This document shows positions 11,541 to 23,047 of a stretch of 64,000 nt of DNA, piece by piece. The translations under genes were made by a program, and so were the position numbers. Under the pieces are notes generated by a model, which saw only the letters and a program-made list of their open reading frames with translations, searched no databases and was not told the DNA's origin. The stretch comes from Chloroflexota bacterium (GTDB lineage: Bacteria > Chloroflexota > Anaerolineae > Caldilineales > Caldilineaceae). The first letter of the stretch is position 1; every line of letters begins with the position of its first letter. The stretch spans positions 23,951 through 87,950 of the forward strand of contig DMDA01000003.1 of assembly GCA_003451595.1 (NCBI GenBank). The letters run 5' to 3'.

Positions 11541-11580
<40 letters not shown>

Positions 11581-11591
11581 AACACACAGCT

Positions 11592-11721
<130 letters not shown>

Positions 11722-11743
11722 CGCTATTCAATTGTGAGGCGGA

Positions 11744-11772
11744 AGAATAACAGGACAGGCAGGATTTGTCAA
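11744..11772 (-). promoter_or_regulatory. Promoter of metY
   Basis: Minus strand TTGACA (11772-11767), 17-nt spacer, TATTCT (11749-11744), with the aptamer starting about 25 nt downstream. Confidence 0.8.
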
Positions 11773-11833
11773 ATAAGCATGAGAGAAATTGGTGAGGGGT
11801 GAGTTGAGAGGGGCAAAGTCAGAAGGGGAAGAC

Positions 11834-11873
11834 GCCAATCTCCCAATCTCCAATCTCTCAATCTCCAATTTCC
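11834..11873. repeat. GAGATTGG-type array, copy 1
   Basis: On the plus strand a run of CCAATCTC/CAATCTCT-like units, about 40 bp, single orientation. It ends 2 nt from the stop codon of the DUF983 gene (minus strand), so it is the first sequence transcribed after that gene. Confidence 0.85.
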
Positions 11874-11874
11874 T

Positions 11875-12219
11875 CTATACCTCTGGTCTGCGCGGATCGA
11901 GCGCCTGGTCGGCGTGCATCCAAATCAGGCGGGCGTAACGGAAAATCAGTGGCGTCAACAATGCAGTTTCAGCGAGGATGGCAAGCGAAAAGACCAAAAT
12001 CGACACATTCATCCATGCCAACCATATAGCCGTGGGCGCCAGAATCAGAAAGCCAGCAGCGTAGCCAACGAACATCGAATTGAGAAAATAGCCGGTCTCC
12101 CGCTCGAACTTGACGCCGCACACAGGACAGTGTGTGTGCATCCCAAAGAGCGTGGTGAAGACCTGCCCACGCAGACACACCGGGCAACGTTGGCGCAGCA
12201 ACGCAATGAGTCGTTTCAT
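11875..12219 (-). CDS. DUF983 membrane protein
   Basis: A 114-residue protein with two CxxC pairs, CPVCLRG (12-18) and CPVCGVKFERETGYF (31-45), followed by two hydrophobic segments (about 49-70 and 73-92). This is the DUF983 pattern: a small zinc-ribbon-like head anchored by two membrane helices. The function of the family is unknown. The gene stands alone between metY and a divergent small gene. Confidence 0.85.
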   Translation of the reverse strand: MKRLIALLRQRCPVCLRGQVFTTLFGMHTHCPVCGVKFERETGYFLNSMFVGYAAGFLILAPTAIWLAWMNVSILVFSLAILAETALLTPLIFRYARLIWMHADQALDPRRPEV

Positions 12220-12299
12220 ACGAGGATTCTATCACGTCGCGTGCATAACCGCGATCGGCGCTGCACAGCGCCACCCCATAACGCCTGCTTCGGGTCAGG

Positions 12300-12329
12300 T
12301 TTACATCTCCAGCAACTTTGGGGTAAAAT
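12300..12329 (+). promoter_or_regulatory. Promoter for the 97-residue protein gene
   Basis: TTTACA (12300-12305), 18-nt spacer, TAAAAT (12324-12329), about 45 nt before the ATG at 12375. Confidence 0.6.
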
Positions 12330-12374
12330 GATGAGTGCCGCCATTCTGACAATTCGTGCTACGAACCGACGTTT

Positions 12375-12668
12375 ATGGCAAAAACCTTCTACACCGAACG
12401 CGATATCGAAGATTTGCATGCACGCGGCATAACGAGCATTGACATCCACGACGATGTCGTGCTTACCGACCTGGCGCGCGAGCGTGCGCTCAAGTTGGGG
12501 ATGCGTTTGGAGCGCATCAAGCCCAACGCGCACCCGGCGGATGCCCCCAACGAGGCGCTGATCCATCGCATCAAGGCAGCGGTGCTGGCGCAACTGGGTG
12601 GTCGCTGGATCGATCCTAATGTGCTGGATGCGGTGGTGCGCCGCGTCGTAGCTGAAATGGAGCGCTGA
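12375..12668 (+). CDS. Small protein resembling the N-terminus of EutT/EutQ-like proteins
   Basis: A 97-residue acidic-basic protein starting MAKTFYTERDIEDLHARG. The pattern of a short helix, then DIHDDVVLTDLARERALKLGMRLERI, resembles the N-terminal segment of ethanolamine-utilisation-type proteins (FTExDI...LTxxAxExAxxxGxxL). That is a resemblance in a short motif only and no catalytic region is present. The second half (IHRIKAAVLAQLGGRWIDPNVLDAVVRRVVAEMER) looks helical. A good promoter precedes it. The function is unknown. Confidence 0.7.
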   Translation: MAKTFYTERDIEDLHARGITSIDIHDDVVLTDLARERALKLGMRLERIKPNAHPADAPNEALIHRIKAAVLAQLGGRWIDPNVLDAVVRRVVAEMER

Positions 12669-12718
12669 GCGCCTGACCTGAAGGCGCAGCGGCGCACACA
12701 ACCCCACACTTCACACCG

Positions 12719-14503
12719 CTAGTTGCCCGACTCCGCCCCTGGCGTCGGCGTCCCCGGCCCCACCAGGTAGACCGCTCGCCACGGCTGGTAGAGACTCTTG
12801 AGTGTATCGGTGCGCGTCGTGCCATTCTCTACGATGGTGCGCGTAACGGTCACGGACATGCCTTCCTTCTCCCACTCGACCTGTTTGATCTGACCAGGCG
12901 CCAAGTTTTCGTCCACCGTGTAGATCGGCGCATCCGGCTTGATGACGTCGGTGATCTCCGGCTTGCTCACCGTCACCGTGCGATCCGGGCGTGTGCCATA
13001 GAAGTTGAAGGTGATGACGCCGTTGACGCTGTCCACGACCGGGTCGATCAGCAGGTACGCGTTCGTGTCGTTGCGAAAACGAAAGTCGACGTCGGGCGTG
13101 AAGATGGTGGCATCCATGCCTGGCTCACCGTACCAATCCACCACATAGCCGTGATTGTAGCGTTCCACCAGCGGAAAGCCACCTTCATACGCGGCGCGAA
13201 AGACCGTCGTGCTCACCTGACAGACGCCGCCGCCCACGCCCACTGCTGTCCGATCGCCCCAGATCACCAGCGAATCCTCAAAACCATTGGCCGAGCTGAC
13301 GTCGCGCACAATCTCATTGAAGCTAAAGATGCCGCCCGGCGGTATCACTACGCCCTCGAACTGTTCTGCCGCCACTTCGACATTGCGTATGCGACTGGCG
13401 CTGCTGCCGGCAAAATAGGTTGTGCCGCTAGAGACCAGCTCACGAATGCCCATTTCGGCGATCCGGTTCATGTCCACGGCTGGCGGCACGCTATTGATTA
13501 CCAACTGCGCCTCCGGCGCGCCGCTGGCAACCGCCGCCTGGATCGCCGCCAAACTGGCCTCCACATCCAGCGCACGCCCGGCAAAACTTGGCGTCAACAC
13601 GGTGACGGCGCCGGTGTCAGGATTGAAGCGCAGCCGGGCGTCACGCGGGCGTTGGTCGATCTGAGCGGCAAGTGTTTCCAGATAAGCGCGGACTTTGGCG
13701 TCATCCAACACCAGCGGCGTGGTGGAAAGCGCCAACTCGCGCAGATCGGCGGGCGTCAATGCGAAATCACCGCCCGCAACAGACGCACGCAATAGCAGCG
13801 GCGCCAGGGTGGCGCCGGTTGGCGCCAGGACAGACGCCGGCAGCGACGCCTGCGGTGGGGCAACGCTATTGACGACCAGGGGCGCCTCCACAACTGTATG
13901 AATGCTGTCCCCCTGTAGCGCAGCCAACACGCCCTGCACGGTGGCATCCACATCGACCGCTACGCCAGGCTGTGCAGCGATGGCAACATCGCCAAGCGTG
14001 CGTGCAGCCATACCGGGGCGATCGACTGTTGCGGCAATCGCGGCCACCGCTGCGCGCAACGCTGCCACATCGACAGCCACCGGCGGGGAAATCTCCTGCT
14101 GGCGCAGCGCGGCGTGCAGTTGATCCGCGATGTCGTGCAACAGAGACCCGCTACGACCAAACAGATACGCTCGATTGACGGCGGTCATCAGATCGGCGTT
14201 GGCGCGCACCCGCGCTGTCTCCAATGGCCACTGCTGTTGATCGTAGACTAACATGATCGGCGGCAGTGGATACTGATAGAGCGTGGCGTTGAGTCGCTTG
14301 AGCGCCTCAGCTCGTGTCAGCCCCCCAAGTGACACACCGCCAACGCTGACGCCAGTGTAGATGCGCCCCGTGTGCCAGAAACCCCAACCCGCAGCCGTCA
14401 ACACCCCACCCAAGAAAAACAGCAGAGTGAACAGCGCCAGCAGATCAAAGGTTGTGCGGTGTAGCGTTTCCCGGCGACGCGGCGGATAAAGTGTCGTCTG
14501 CAT
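12719..14503 (-). CDS. VanW-family cell-wall protein with PG_binding_4-type domain
   Basis: A 594-residue membrane-anchored exported protein. A basic N-terminus precedes one hydrophobic helix (about 20-42), then [23 protein letters not shown], typical of the PG_binding_4/YoaR-like repeat. The VanW domain occupies about 375-520, with [14 protein letters not shown], the signature [21 protein letters not shown], and [23 protein letters not shown] short C-terminal G5-like segment carries [21 protein letters not shown]. These proteins act at the peptidoglycan surface, but their biochemical role is not established. It lies 39 bp downstream of the glycosyltransferase gene and probably shares its transcript. 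Confidence 0.88.
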   Translation of the reverse strand: MQTTLYPPRRRETLHRTTFDLLALFTLLFFLGGVLTAAGWGFWHTGRIYTGVSVGGVSLGGLTRAEALKRLNATLYQYPLPPIMLVYDQQQWPLETARVRANADLMTAVNRAYLFGRSGSLLHDIADQLHAALRQQEISPPVAVDVAALRAAVAAIAATVDRPGMAARTLGDVAIAAQPGVAVDVDATVQGVLAALQGDSIHTVVEAPLVVNSVAPPQASLPASVLAPTGATLAPLLLRASVAGGDFALTPADLRELALSTTPLVLDDAKVRAYLETLAAQIDQRPRDARLRFNPDTGAVTVLTPSFAGRALDVEASLAAIQAAVASGAPEAQLVINSVPPAVDMNRIAEMGIRELVSSGTTYFAGSSASRIRNVEVAAEQFEGVVIPPGGIFSFNEIVRDVSSANGFEDSLVIWGDRTAVGVGGGVCQVSTTVFRAAYEGGFPLVERYNHGYVVDWYGEPGMDATIFTPDVDFRFRNDTNAYLLIDPVVDSVNGVITFNFYGTRPDRTVTVSKPEITDVIKPDAPIYTVDENLAPGQIKQVEWEKEGMSVTVTRTIVENGTTRTDTLKSLYQPWRAVYLVGPGTPTPGAESGN

Positions 14504-14542
14504 GTTCTCTCCGTTCTCGAAACGGGTCGCGTGGCGGCGTGC

Positions 14543-16228
14543 TCAACCACCAAGTTGTGGCGCAATATACCAAAACGGGATCGCCAGATTCAGCAAGAAG
14601 AGCATGAAGAACGGCAAAGCCCACACGATAACGCGCGTCACGCCCAAGAAGGGTTGCAGCCACTGGTTCATCAAAAACCGCTGCAGCCAGGACGGAGCGC
14701 CAATCACAATAGCATCTACCGCCCCAAAAAGCAAGAGAGGTTGCAACATCAACAGCAAGCCAAATAAGCCGATCGCAAGAATCGCCCGCCGATCCATAAT
14801 GTCGGTGCGCAAGTCCGCAACAGCCAGCGCACCGGCCAGCACAACCGCCATCAACCCAGTGAGCTTGCCTTGTAACGGCTGCATCAATTCACGCCATGCC
14901 AGCGCCATGAACGCACTGATCGGCAGCAGCCCCCAAAAGAGGTAGCGCCCCTGATGCTGCACGAATTTGAGGTTGTACCAGACAAAACTTGCCAACACCA
15001 CCAGCACCATCGCCCCAAACAAACCCAGCACCCAAAATTGGTAGCGATCCATGTCCGCTTCAGGGCGGCCACAAATGAAACGCACCAACGCCCAGAGCAG
15101 TCCCAGCAACAACACGCCAGTGAAGGCTAGCAACAGCGTGTAGATGCGTGGCTCCATGAAGACGCCCAGCCAGCCAAAGACGCCCCAAAAGCTACGAAAG
15201 GTGAAGTCGAGCGCCCGCTCTAGGTAGGTGACAAAGCCCGTGCGTGCGATCCAGGCGGCAGTGGTCGGCTGGCCGGCGACCAGCCGGTCATGCATTTGCA
15301 AGCCGAGCAAGTCTCCAGCCCCATACAGTTGCAGGTTGCGCAGCCAAAGTGGGAGCACCAGAAGCAGCGCGGGCGCCAGCACCCATAGCACTGCGCCGAA
15401 ACCACGCCACAGATTTTGGCGCGATGGGCGCGCTGCACGCTGGTCAAGTTGCGCGGTTGGCGCCAGCCAGACGGTCAGCAACACCGTGCCCGCCGCCAAC
15501 GGCGCCGCTGCATAACCGTAGAGCTTGGTCGCCATGCTCAACCCTAACAGCACGCCAAGCCAAAGCAGGGTGCGCGGCTCGAAGTTGTCGGCGTCTGGCG
15601 CCGCCTCCGCGCCAGAGTGATAGAAACGCCGCTTCATCCAGCGCAGTAAGGTCAGCATCGACGCCAGGATCAGCACCTCCGCCAGGCCGTCATTGTTGAC
15701 GGCGGCGCTCATTGCCACGTGCATCGGCAAGAAGGCGGCAAAGGCTGTGGCGCCCACCGTGAGCAATGGCTTGGTCGGGAAGGCTGTCTCCATACAGGCG
15801 TAGAGAAGCAGCAAGCCGACTGCGCCCAACAAGATATTGAAGAGACGTACGAATAGGAGATCGCCATTGCCCAGCCAGAAGGCCGGCGTCGCGGCAAGGT
15901 AATAGAGCGGCGGCTGATAGGCTTCATAGCGCAATACGTCAATCGGGAGATGTGGCGGGAAGCCGCCGCTCACCAGCGCACTGAGATAGTCTTGGTCGTA
16001 GTCGCCCTCACGCAGCACTGGCAGTCCATTCCCTGTGGCGATGGTGACGATGTTGTTGTAATGCGCTGGCTCATCGGGGTTTTCCCAGTCGGGCGTGATG
16101 ACAGCGTAGAGCGTCGCCGCCATCATATAGCCAATGAGGATCAGCGCCAATGCCAGTCGTGGTCGGCGCAAGTAGTAGTGATCGAGACTAGCAGAGATAG
16201 GACGATAGCTCGAGGCCAAGTTCTCCAT
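14543..16228 (-). CDS. Polytopic membrane glycosyltransferase-like protein
   Basis: A 561-residue protein with about ten or more hydrophobic segments. The first extracellular loop contains [20 protein letters not shown]; the acidic DE after a first membrane helix is the catalytic-site pattern of GT39/ArnT-like and DUF2142 lipid-linked-sugar transferases. A second conserved-looking region is [20 protein letters not shown]. It would use a polyprenyl-phosphate sugar on the outer face of the membrane; donor and acceptor are unknown. It starts 4 bp after the metG stop, and the VanW gene follows, suggesting a cell-surface role. Confidence 0.8.
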   Translation of the reverse strand: MENLASSYRPISASLDHYYLRRPRLALALILIGYMMAATLYAVITPDWENPDEPAHYNNIVTIATGNGLPVLREGDYDQDYLSALVSGGFPPHLPIDVLRYEAYQPPLYYLAATPAFWLGNGDLLFVRLFNILLGAVGLLLLYACMETAFPTKPLLTVGATAFAAFLPMHVAMSAAVNNDGLAEVLILASMLTLLRWMKRRFYHSGAEAAPDADNFEPRTLLWLGVLLGLSMATKLYGYAAAPLAAGTVLLTVWLAPTAQLDQRAARPSRQNLWRGFGAVLWVLAPALLLVLPLWLRNLQLYGAGDLLGLQMHDRLVAGQPTTAAWIARTGFVTYLERALDFTFRSFWGVFGWLGVFMEPRIYTLLLAFTGVLLLGLLWALVRFICGRPEADMDRYQFWVLGLFGAMVLVVLASFVWYNLKFVQHQGRYLFWGLLPISAFMALAWRELMQPLQGKLTGLMAVVLAGALAVADLRTDIMDRRAILAIGLFGLLLMLQPLLLFGAVDAIVIGAPSWLQRFLMNQWLQPFLGVTRVIVWALPFFMLFLLNLAIPFWYIAPQLGG

Positions 16229-16232
16229 CCAG

Positions 16233-17990
<1,758 letters not shown>

Positions 17991-18040
17991 ACCTTTACCC
18001 TCATTACCCAGGTTGTAATCACCAATCGCTTGTCTCTCCG

Positions 18041-18083
18041 TTGAGATTGGAGATTAGAGATTGGAGATTAGAGATTGGAGACT
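18041..18083. repeat. GAGATTGG-type array, copy 2
   Basis: About 43 bp of GAGATTGG/AGATTAGA units on the plus strand, single orientation. It lies 3 nt past the stop codon of the small membrane protein gene (minus strand) and about 50 bp before the metG start. Confidence 0.9.
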
Positions 18084-18086
18084 GAT

Positions 18087-18317
18087 TTATCGATTCGCCC
18101 ACCAGCCAGCCAGCGAGACCAGGCCATAGAGCAACAAGAAGAAGAACAACCCACCCGTGATGCACAACCAGCCAGCAATTGCCCCGCCTAGCCCGTAGTA
18201 ATACCAGATCAGCGCGCCGCCAACGACGTAGAGAATGACAAAAAAGCCAATCACCAACTGCCCTTCGGTCGTGCGCACAAAACGCATCGGGTCAAAGCTA
18301 CGCCGTCCACGATTCAT
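18087..18317 (-). CDS. Small two-helix membrane protein
   Basis: A 76-residue protein with a basic N-terminus (MNRGRRSFDPMRFVR) and two hydrophobic segments, QLVIGFFVILYVVGGALIWYY and AIAGWLCITGGLFFFLLLYG. No family is recognised. It is upstream of metG on the same strand, separated by a GAGATTGG array. Confidence 0.7.
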   Translation of the reverse strand: MNRGRRSFDPMRFVRTTEGQLVIGFFVILYVVGGALIWYYYGLGGAIAGWLCITGGLFFFLLLYGLVSLAGWWANR

Positions 18318-18396
18318 AAAGGGCTATTATAGCGGGTGATGAGGAGGGGTGACAAAGCGTGGCGAGTTGATCAATGCGCCAACATGCTTTGCCGAA

Positions 18397-18771
18397 TCAC
18401 AGGAAGGAATCGAGGTCGAAGTTCTCGCTGTTGAACTCGACGAGCTTTACCCAGTCAATCGCTCCAGAAGGCGCACAGAATCGCTGTGAAAACTCAACAG
18501 TGAGACGGTTTACCAGCGCCCCGCGGCCAGCCAGAAAACGCTCGTTGTGCTCGCGTGCCCGGTAGCCGAGCGGCTCAATGATCTCTGTGTAAAGTTCTTT
18601 GTTTTCGCTGATCAGATACCAGAAATTCTGCCCTGCGACCTTCAGATATCCGGCTCTGGTGTAGGCTGTCCGCGTCTTGCCATAGCAGATGCCGAGCACT
18701 GGCTGGACATTTGCTGCCAAACGCGACTGTCGGACGCGGTTCACCGCATTGCGCAGATCTTGAGCAAGCAT
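18397..18771 (-). CDS. Short companion of the methyltransferase, possibly a truncated restriction enzyme
   Basis: A 124-residue protein whose start overlaps the methyltransferase 3' end by 31 bp. It contains [55 protein letters not shown] and [18 protein letters not shown]. The gene order, with a companion directly after a beta-class methyltransferase, is that of a type II restriction-modification pair. However, 124 residues is short for a type II endonuclease and no PD-(D/E)xK or other nuclease motif is obvious. It may be the C-terminal part of a decayed restriction enzyme or a separate small protein. Its base composition is more AT-rich than its neighbours. Confidence 0.55.
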   Translation of the reverse strand: MLAQDLRNAVNRVRQSRLAANVQPVLGICYGKTRTAYTRAGYLKVAGQNFWYLISENKELYTEIIEPLGYRAREHNERFLAGRGALVNRLTVEFSQRFCAPSGAIDWVKLVEFNSENFDLDSFL

Positions 18772-19628
18772 TCGCCCAGCTCCGTGCTGTATTGCTCTGT
18801 CGCCTCCAACAGCCTGGGCTGCAAAACTGCAAGACGATTGCGAGCAAGTTCACAGAATGCAGGGTCTAAATCGATGCCGATGTAGTGGCGACCAAGTTTC
18901 TTTGCAGCGACCGCAGTTGTGCCTGAACCCACAAACGGGTCAAGTACAGTATCGCCACTCTTGGTAAAGAGTTTGATGAACCAGATCGGTAGATCAATTG
19001 GAAAAACGGCGCTGTGATTACGATTGGAACACTCTGTTGCCATGTGAATCACATTGGTCGGATATACCATCGAACGTCCAACCCAATTCGATACATTCTT
19101 GCCGAAACCACTTGCGACACGTGATTCATCCCGAACTCGATCGGTTTCGCTCAATTTTGCCAGTCTATCCTGCGCCCAACTACCGACAGGAACCATGACC
19201 GCATCCTGATACATGTGAAAATTGCGCGCCTTGTTGAACTGCAGCAAACGTTCCCAGGAGTCACGAAACCGATTGGGCCATTTCCCTGGATAAGAGTTCT
19301 TCTTGTGCCACATGAACTCTTCAGTCCACAGCCATCCTTGTCTGCGCATGCTCAGGATTAGCTCGATCACATAGGTGTGTCGCTCACCGTTGACGACGCG
19401 TTCTTTGATATTAAGCACAAACGTGCCGGTCGGCTTGAGCACGCGCAAAAACTGCTGCGTTTTTGGCAAAAACCAGTCAACGTATTTGTCAGGCGAAACA
19501 CCACCATACGTGTGACGTCGTTGATCAGCATATGGCGGTGACGTAAAAATCAGATCAATTGAGTTATCTGGGAGAGACTCAAGAACCTGCTCGCAGTCAC
19601 CTTCAATAATTGTGTCCCATCCTAACAT
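18741..19628 (-). CDS. DNA methyltransferase (N4-cytosine or N6-adenine, beta class)
   Basis: A 295-residue SAM-dependent DNA methyltransferase. The catalytic motif is [10 protein letters not shown] near residue 30 (motif IV, SPPY type) and the SAM-binding motif [26 protein letters not shown] comes later. This IV-then-I order is that of the beta group. SPPY is most frequent in N4-cytosine enzymes but also occurs in N6-adenine ones, so the modified base is left open. The region between them ([28 protein letters not shown], in parts) carries target recognition. It has its own promoter and lower GC than the flanks, suggesting horizontal transfer. Confidence 0.9.
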   Translation of the reverse strand: MLGWDTIIEGDCEQVLESLPDNSIDLIFTSPPYADQRRHTYGGVSPDKYVDWFLPKTQQFLRVLKPTGTFVLNIKERVVNGERHTYVIELILSMRRQGWLWTEEFMWHKKNSYPGKWPNRFRDSWERLLQFNKARNFHMYQDAVMVPVGSWAQDRLAKLSETDRVRDESRVASGFGKNVSNWVGRSMVYPTNVIHMATECSNRNHSAVFPIDLPIWFIKLFTKSGDTVLDPFVGSGTTAVAAKKLGRHYIGIDLDPAFCELARNRLAVLQPRLLEATEQYSTELGECLLKICAMR

Positions 19629-19652
19629 CGGCGCCCCCTTTCCCGAACACCT

Positions 19653-19680
19653 ATTCTAGCGGAAAGCGCCCCGGCGTCAA
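19653..19680 (-). promoter_or_regulatory. Promoter of the methyltransferase gene
   Basis: Minus strand TTGACG (19680-19675), 16-nt spacer, TAGAAT (19658-19653), about 25 nt before the start codon. A purine-rich AAGGGGG lies between. Confidence 0.7.
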
Positions 19681-19821
19681 ACTGACTTCACTGGGGGGAT
19701 TCTTTATGCCATGCCTGATGGCGCCGCTTGCCACAAATGCAGCGGCTGTCGGCCTCGCCCCTCACTACGTATCTCTACCTTCATACTTGTTGCGACAAGA
19801 CAAGTTGCGCAGACACTCCTC

Positions 19822-22800
19822 TCATCGCAGCATGGGCGCTGAGGCGTTGTCGTCACCTTCAGCGTCGAGCGCGTCATCATCGTCCGGCGACACAAGGGGC
19901 ACATCCAGGGTCGCCAGCAGGGCGTGTAGCGCCTCTGCCAGCGCGCGGCGTTCGGCTTTGCTCAGGTTCTGCAGCTTGTTGGCAAGCTGCGCTGCCTGCC
20001 GCACCAATTTCACCGCGGTTGACAAGGCGTCGGGGATCGGCTGACCGGCCTGGCGCATGAGGTGATAGGCGCGCTCCAGTTCGCCCGCCTCGCGCGCCTG
20101 GCGGATCGCCAGTTCCAACTCGCCGAGCTTTTCCCACGCCAGCGAGGCGTCGTGCGGGTTGCCGTTGTAGGCGGCAATGAACGCACCGAAGCGCAACAAC
20201 TGTTTGTCCTGGCTGGCCGTCGTCCAGTGTGCGCCGTACATCAGCTCGACGCGATTCTCCAAATCCCACAACCGGTCGTCGAGGTCAGGATAGCCCGCTT
20301 GCTGATTGTAGCGTTCGGCGCGCACCGCCCAATCGTAGTAGAGTGCGTGATCCTCTCCCAGGTGCGCAAAACTCTCTTCCAGCCAGTGCGCAACAAATGC
20401 GTAGGCCGCACCATCCAGCGACAGGGGTGCCAGTGCCTGCAGCGAGTCATCGATATAGCCCAACAGCGCTCTCACCTGGGCGCCCGTCAACGCGCTGGCA
20501 TGAGGTAGGTTTGTATAGCGCTGCGCCACCAGCGCAGCCAGGGCAGCGCCTGTGTCATCCGCTTCGCTTCGCATAATAGCGGCTAGTTCGGTGAACAGGG
20601 TCGCCAGTTGCTTACGTGCTTCAGGGCCAGCCTTGAGCAGCATCACCCCCCATTGCCAGCCTGTCGTGATCATCGCTTCATCCAACGTGCGGCGCAGGCG
20701 GGCGTCTTCCACGGCCATGACCAATGGCGCTAATGCCTGCAGGTGAGCGTAACGCCCGGCAAGATCGCCGTGCGGCGTAGCGGGCGCTTGCGCAGCGTGC
20801 AGGCGCATCTCCACTGCACTGGACAACGCCTCACGTTGTTCGTCAGCCTCGTCAATGACGGCCGGGTCGCCCAACTCCGCCGCCAACGTCCGCGCCTGTT
20901 GATTCAAGTGCAGCGCCTCAGCCAGACGATCGTGCAGCAGGTGGACGGCGGCCTCTTGAAGGAAACTCTGGATATACTGCGCCTGCGCCTCGCGCTGAAG
21001 GGTGCGATCCGCCAGTTGCACGGCAAATTCGTAGGCGCGACGATTGCGGTTGCGCGCTTGCTCCCAACGCCCGCGTTCGATGAGATCGTCCACTTCGTCG
21101 AGATAGCCTTCGACGACTTCGATCTCCGACATTTGCTCGGTGCGCAACAGGTCGCGCAGCGCCTCCCACGTCATTGTGTAGTGGCCCTCAAGATTGTCGA
21201 TCTCCAGCGCCGCCAGCACGGGCGCGTTGGGCGCTTCCAGCAACACAAGTTTATCAGTCGAGCGGCTCAGCGCCACGCGCATCTCATCGATCAGGCGCCG
21301 CGCCTCGAAGAGTGGCGGCATATCGCTGCTGTCCGCCAGCCGCATCGCCTGCTGGAAGGTGGCGTCCAGCCCGACAACGATCACGGTGTTGCGCTCCAGC
21401 CCTTTGATCTCACGCACATCGAAGATCACTTCCTCCGCCTTGACCGCCTCATCTTCAGTCGCCTTCAGCGTCGGCACACTGCCATTCAGGTCAATCAAGG
21501 CGCGCCCGGGTAAATCGGCCAATTCTTCGACAAAGTCACGCCATTGTCGCGCGGCGTCAGCGCTGGCGTCCTGCATGGTCACAGGCAACGGACAAATCAG
21601 TAAACGCCCATTCTCCTCGCGGCTATCTGGGCGATGTGTGGCGACGGAGAGTTCCATATCGGCGTCGTCGAGAAAACTCTGACGGTTGGCGCTGGGACGC
21701 AATTGCTTCGGCAGCCGCACGTAGAAATTCCAGGCACTGTCGATGACATACGCCAGGTTGCGCGGCGATCGGCGCTGATGGCGAAACTCGAACTCCTGAG
21801 GATTAGCGCCCAGCACCTCGCGCAGCAGGTCTTTGGTCACGCCCCAGTCGAAGCCACTCGGCTGCACAATCTGCGACTCATCGCCGGCAAAGACAACAGC
21901 CAGCTGGCGATCGCCACTGCGCAGCCGCATGCGCGCCAATTCCGCCAACAGCGCAATTTGTAACAGCGTCAGGTCCTGAATCTCATCGACCACCAGCGCG
22001 TCAATTCGGCGCAGCCAACCTGGCAGTTTGCGCCCACCGGCTGACTCGCCGGACTGCGCCAGCAGGTTCAGTGCACGTCCCGCCGCAACCTGGTCAAGAA
22101 AAAAGCGGTCGCCGCGCAGCCGTTCGCTCAGTCGGACTGCTGTCGCGGCTTCGTCACGCGTCAGACGACGCGCGGCGGCGTAGGCGTCGAGATTGAAGGC
22201 GCCATCGCTGAAGACGGCTTCGGCCACACGCGGCGCGGGCAGTGGATATCCGACCGGAAAGGTGCGTCCCAAGATGTGCGCGCGAATTTCGGTGTAAAGC
22301 GCGGCCGGATAGCGTCGCCAGCCGCCCAGAATCGCAGCCGGCTGCATGTCGAGATAACGGCGAAAATCGGCTAGCTCTTGCAACGGGTCGAGCGCGGCTG
22401 GCAGACCGGTAAGCTCCTTTTCCAGTTCTGTCAGCGTGCGGATGTGGATGCGCTGCTCCAGTTCCGGCGCTTGCGCCGCCAGGAACTCCCGCGCTGCGCG
22501 TTTGAGGCGCGCGGTGTAGGTGACATAGAGCAAGCTCTCCAGCCCGCGTTGCAGAATGAGATCGCGCACCAGGTAGAAGAGCGCCACGGTCTTGCCGCTG
22601 CCAGGCAACCCCTTGACAGTAGCCGGCGCCATGCGGTCGGTTTTCAAGTAGACGCCGACGTCGCGTTGCTCGTCGAAACGCGGGTCGATACTGGCGAGCG
22701 ACACCTCGTCGAACTCATCCAGCGAAATCAAATCGATGGGATCGTCGGTCTCGTCGTGGTGACGGATGCTATGCACCAGAATCGTCTGACCCGCTTGCCC

Positions 22801-23040
22801 GCCGCTGCGGTCGGCCAGCTCGCTCTCGGCCAGGGGAATCCACCAGAGATAGTAGTGGTAGCCTTGCACCGGCGTGCGGCGCCAGCGAGCATTGTAGCCG
22901 GTAGTCGTTTTCACATTCGGCGTGCGCCCGCGCGTACCCAACAGCACCTGCGCCCACATCGCCTTGCGGCGGATCGAGTCGGGCAGGCGCTCGGCGTTGC
23001 GCTCATATTGCCGATGCTTGAGTAACCGATAACCGGGCAT
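19822..23040 (-). CDS. RelE-like domain / SF1 (UvrD-type) helicase / helical-repeat fusion
   Basis: A 1072-residue protein. Residues 1-100 resemble a RelE/ParE-type toxin fold (LLKHRQYERNAERLP, then YNARWRRTPVQGYHYYLWWIP, ending ILVHSIRHHDE). The SF1 helicase motifs follow in order: Walker A GLPGSGKT (144-151), motif Ia LLYVTYTARLKRAAREFL, motif II VVDEIQDL, motif III VVFAGDESQIV, motif IV FRHQRRSPRNLA, motif V EIKGLERNTVIVVGLD and motif VI RVALSRSTDKLVLLE. The remainder, from about 620, is helical with TPR-like stretches and ends in an acidic tail. The start is 7 bp after the recF stop. The helicase part is certain; the RelE-like part is inferred from sequence pattern only. A defence or repair role is plausible. 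Confidence 0.85.
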   Translation of the reverse strand: MPGYRLLKHRQYERNAERLPDSIRRKAMWAQVLLGTRGRTPNVKTTTGYNARWRRTPVQGYHYYLWWIPLAESELADRSGGQAGQTILVHSIRHHDETDDPIDLISLDEFDEVSLASIDPRFDEQRDVGVYLKTDRMAPATVKGLPGSGKTVALFYLVRDLILQRGLESLLYVTYTARLKRAAREFLAAQAPELEQRIHIRTLTELEKELTGLPAALDPLQELADFRRYLDMQPAAILGGWRRYPAALYTEIRAHILGRTFPVGYPLPAPRVAEAVFSDGAFNLDAYAAARRLTRDEAATAVRLSERLRGDRFFLDQVAAGRALNLLAQSGESAGGRKLPGWLRRIDALVVDEIQDLTLLQIALLAELARMRLRSGDRQLAVVFAGDESQIVQPSGFDWGVTKDLLREVLGANPQEFEFRHQRRSPRNLAYVIDSAWNFYVRLPKQLRPSANRQSFLDDADMELSVATHRPDSREENGRLLICPLPVTMQDASADAARQWRDFVEELADLPGRALIDLNGSVPTLKATEDEAVKAEEVIFDVREIKGLERNTVIVVGLDATFQQAMRLADSSDMPPLFEARRLIDEMRVALSRSTDKLVLLEAPNAPVLAALEIDNLEGHYTMTWEALRDLLRTEQMSEIEVVEGYLDEVDDLIERGRWEQARNRNRRAYEFAVQLADRTLQREAQAQYIQSFLQEAAVHLLHDRLAEALHLNQQARTLAAELGDPAVIDEADEQREALSSAVEMRLHAAQAPATPHGDLAGRYAHLQALAPLVMAVEDARLRRTLDEAMITTGWQWGVMLLKAGPEARKQLATLFTELAAIMRSEADDTGAALAALVAQRYTNLPHASALTGAQVRALLGYIDDSLQALAPLSLDGAAYAFVAHWLEESFAHLGEDHALYYDWAVRAERYNQQAGYPDLDDRLWDLENRVELMYGAHWTTASQDKQLLRFGAFIAAYNGNPHDASLAWEKLGELELAIRQAREAGELERAYHLMRQAGQPIPDALSTAVKLVRQAAQLANKLQNLSKAERRALAEALHALLATLDVPLVSPDDDDALDAEGDDNASAPMLR

Positions 23041-23047
23041 GCTCGTT

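Noticed and set aside
18397..18771. Frameshift joining the short gene to the methyltransferase
   Set aside because: The methyltransferase has its full motif set and a natural end. The 31-bp overlap is a normal operon overlap and not a shift within one protein.
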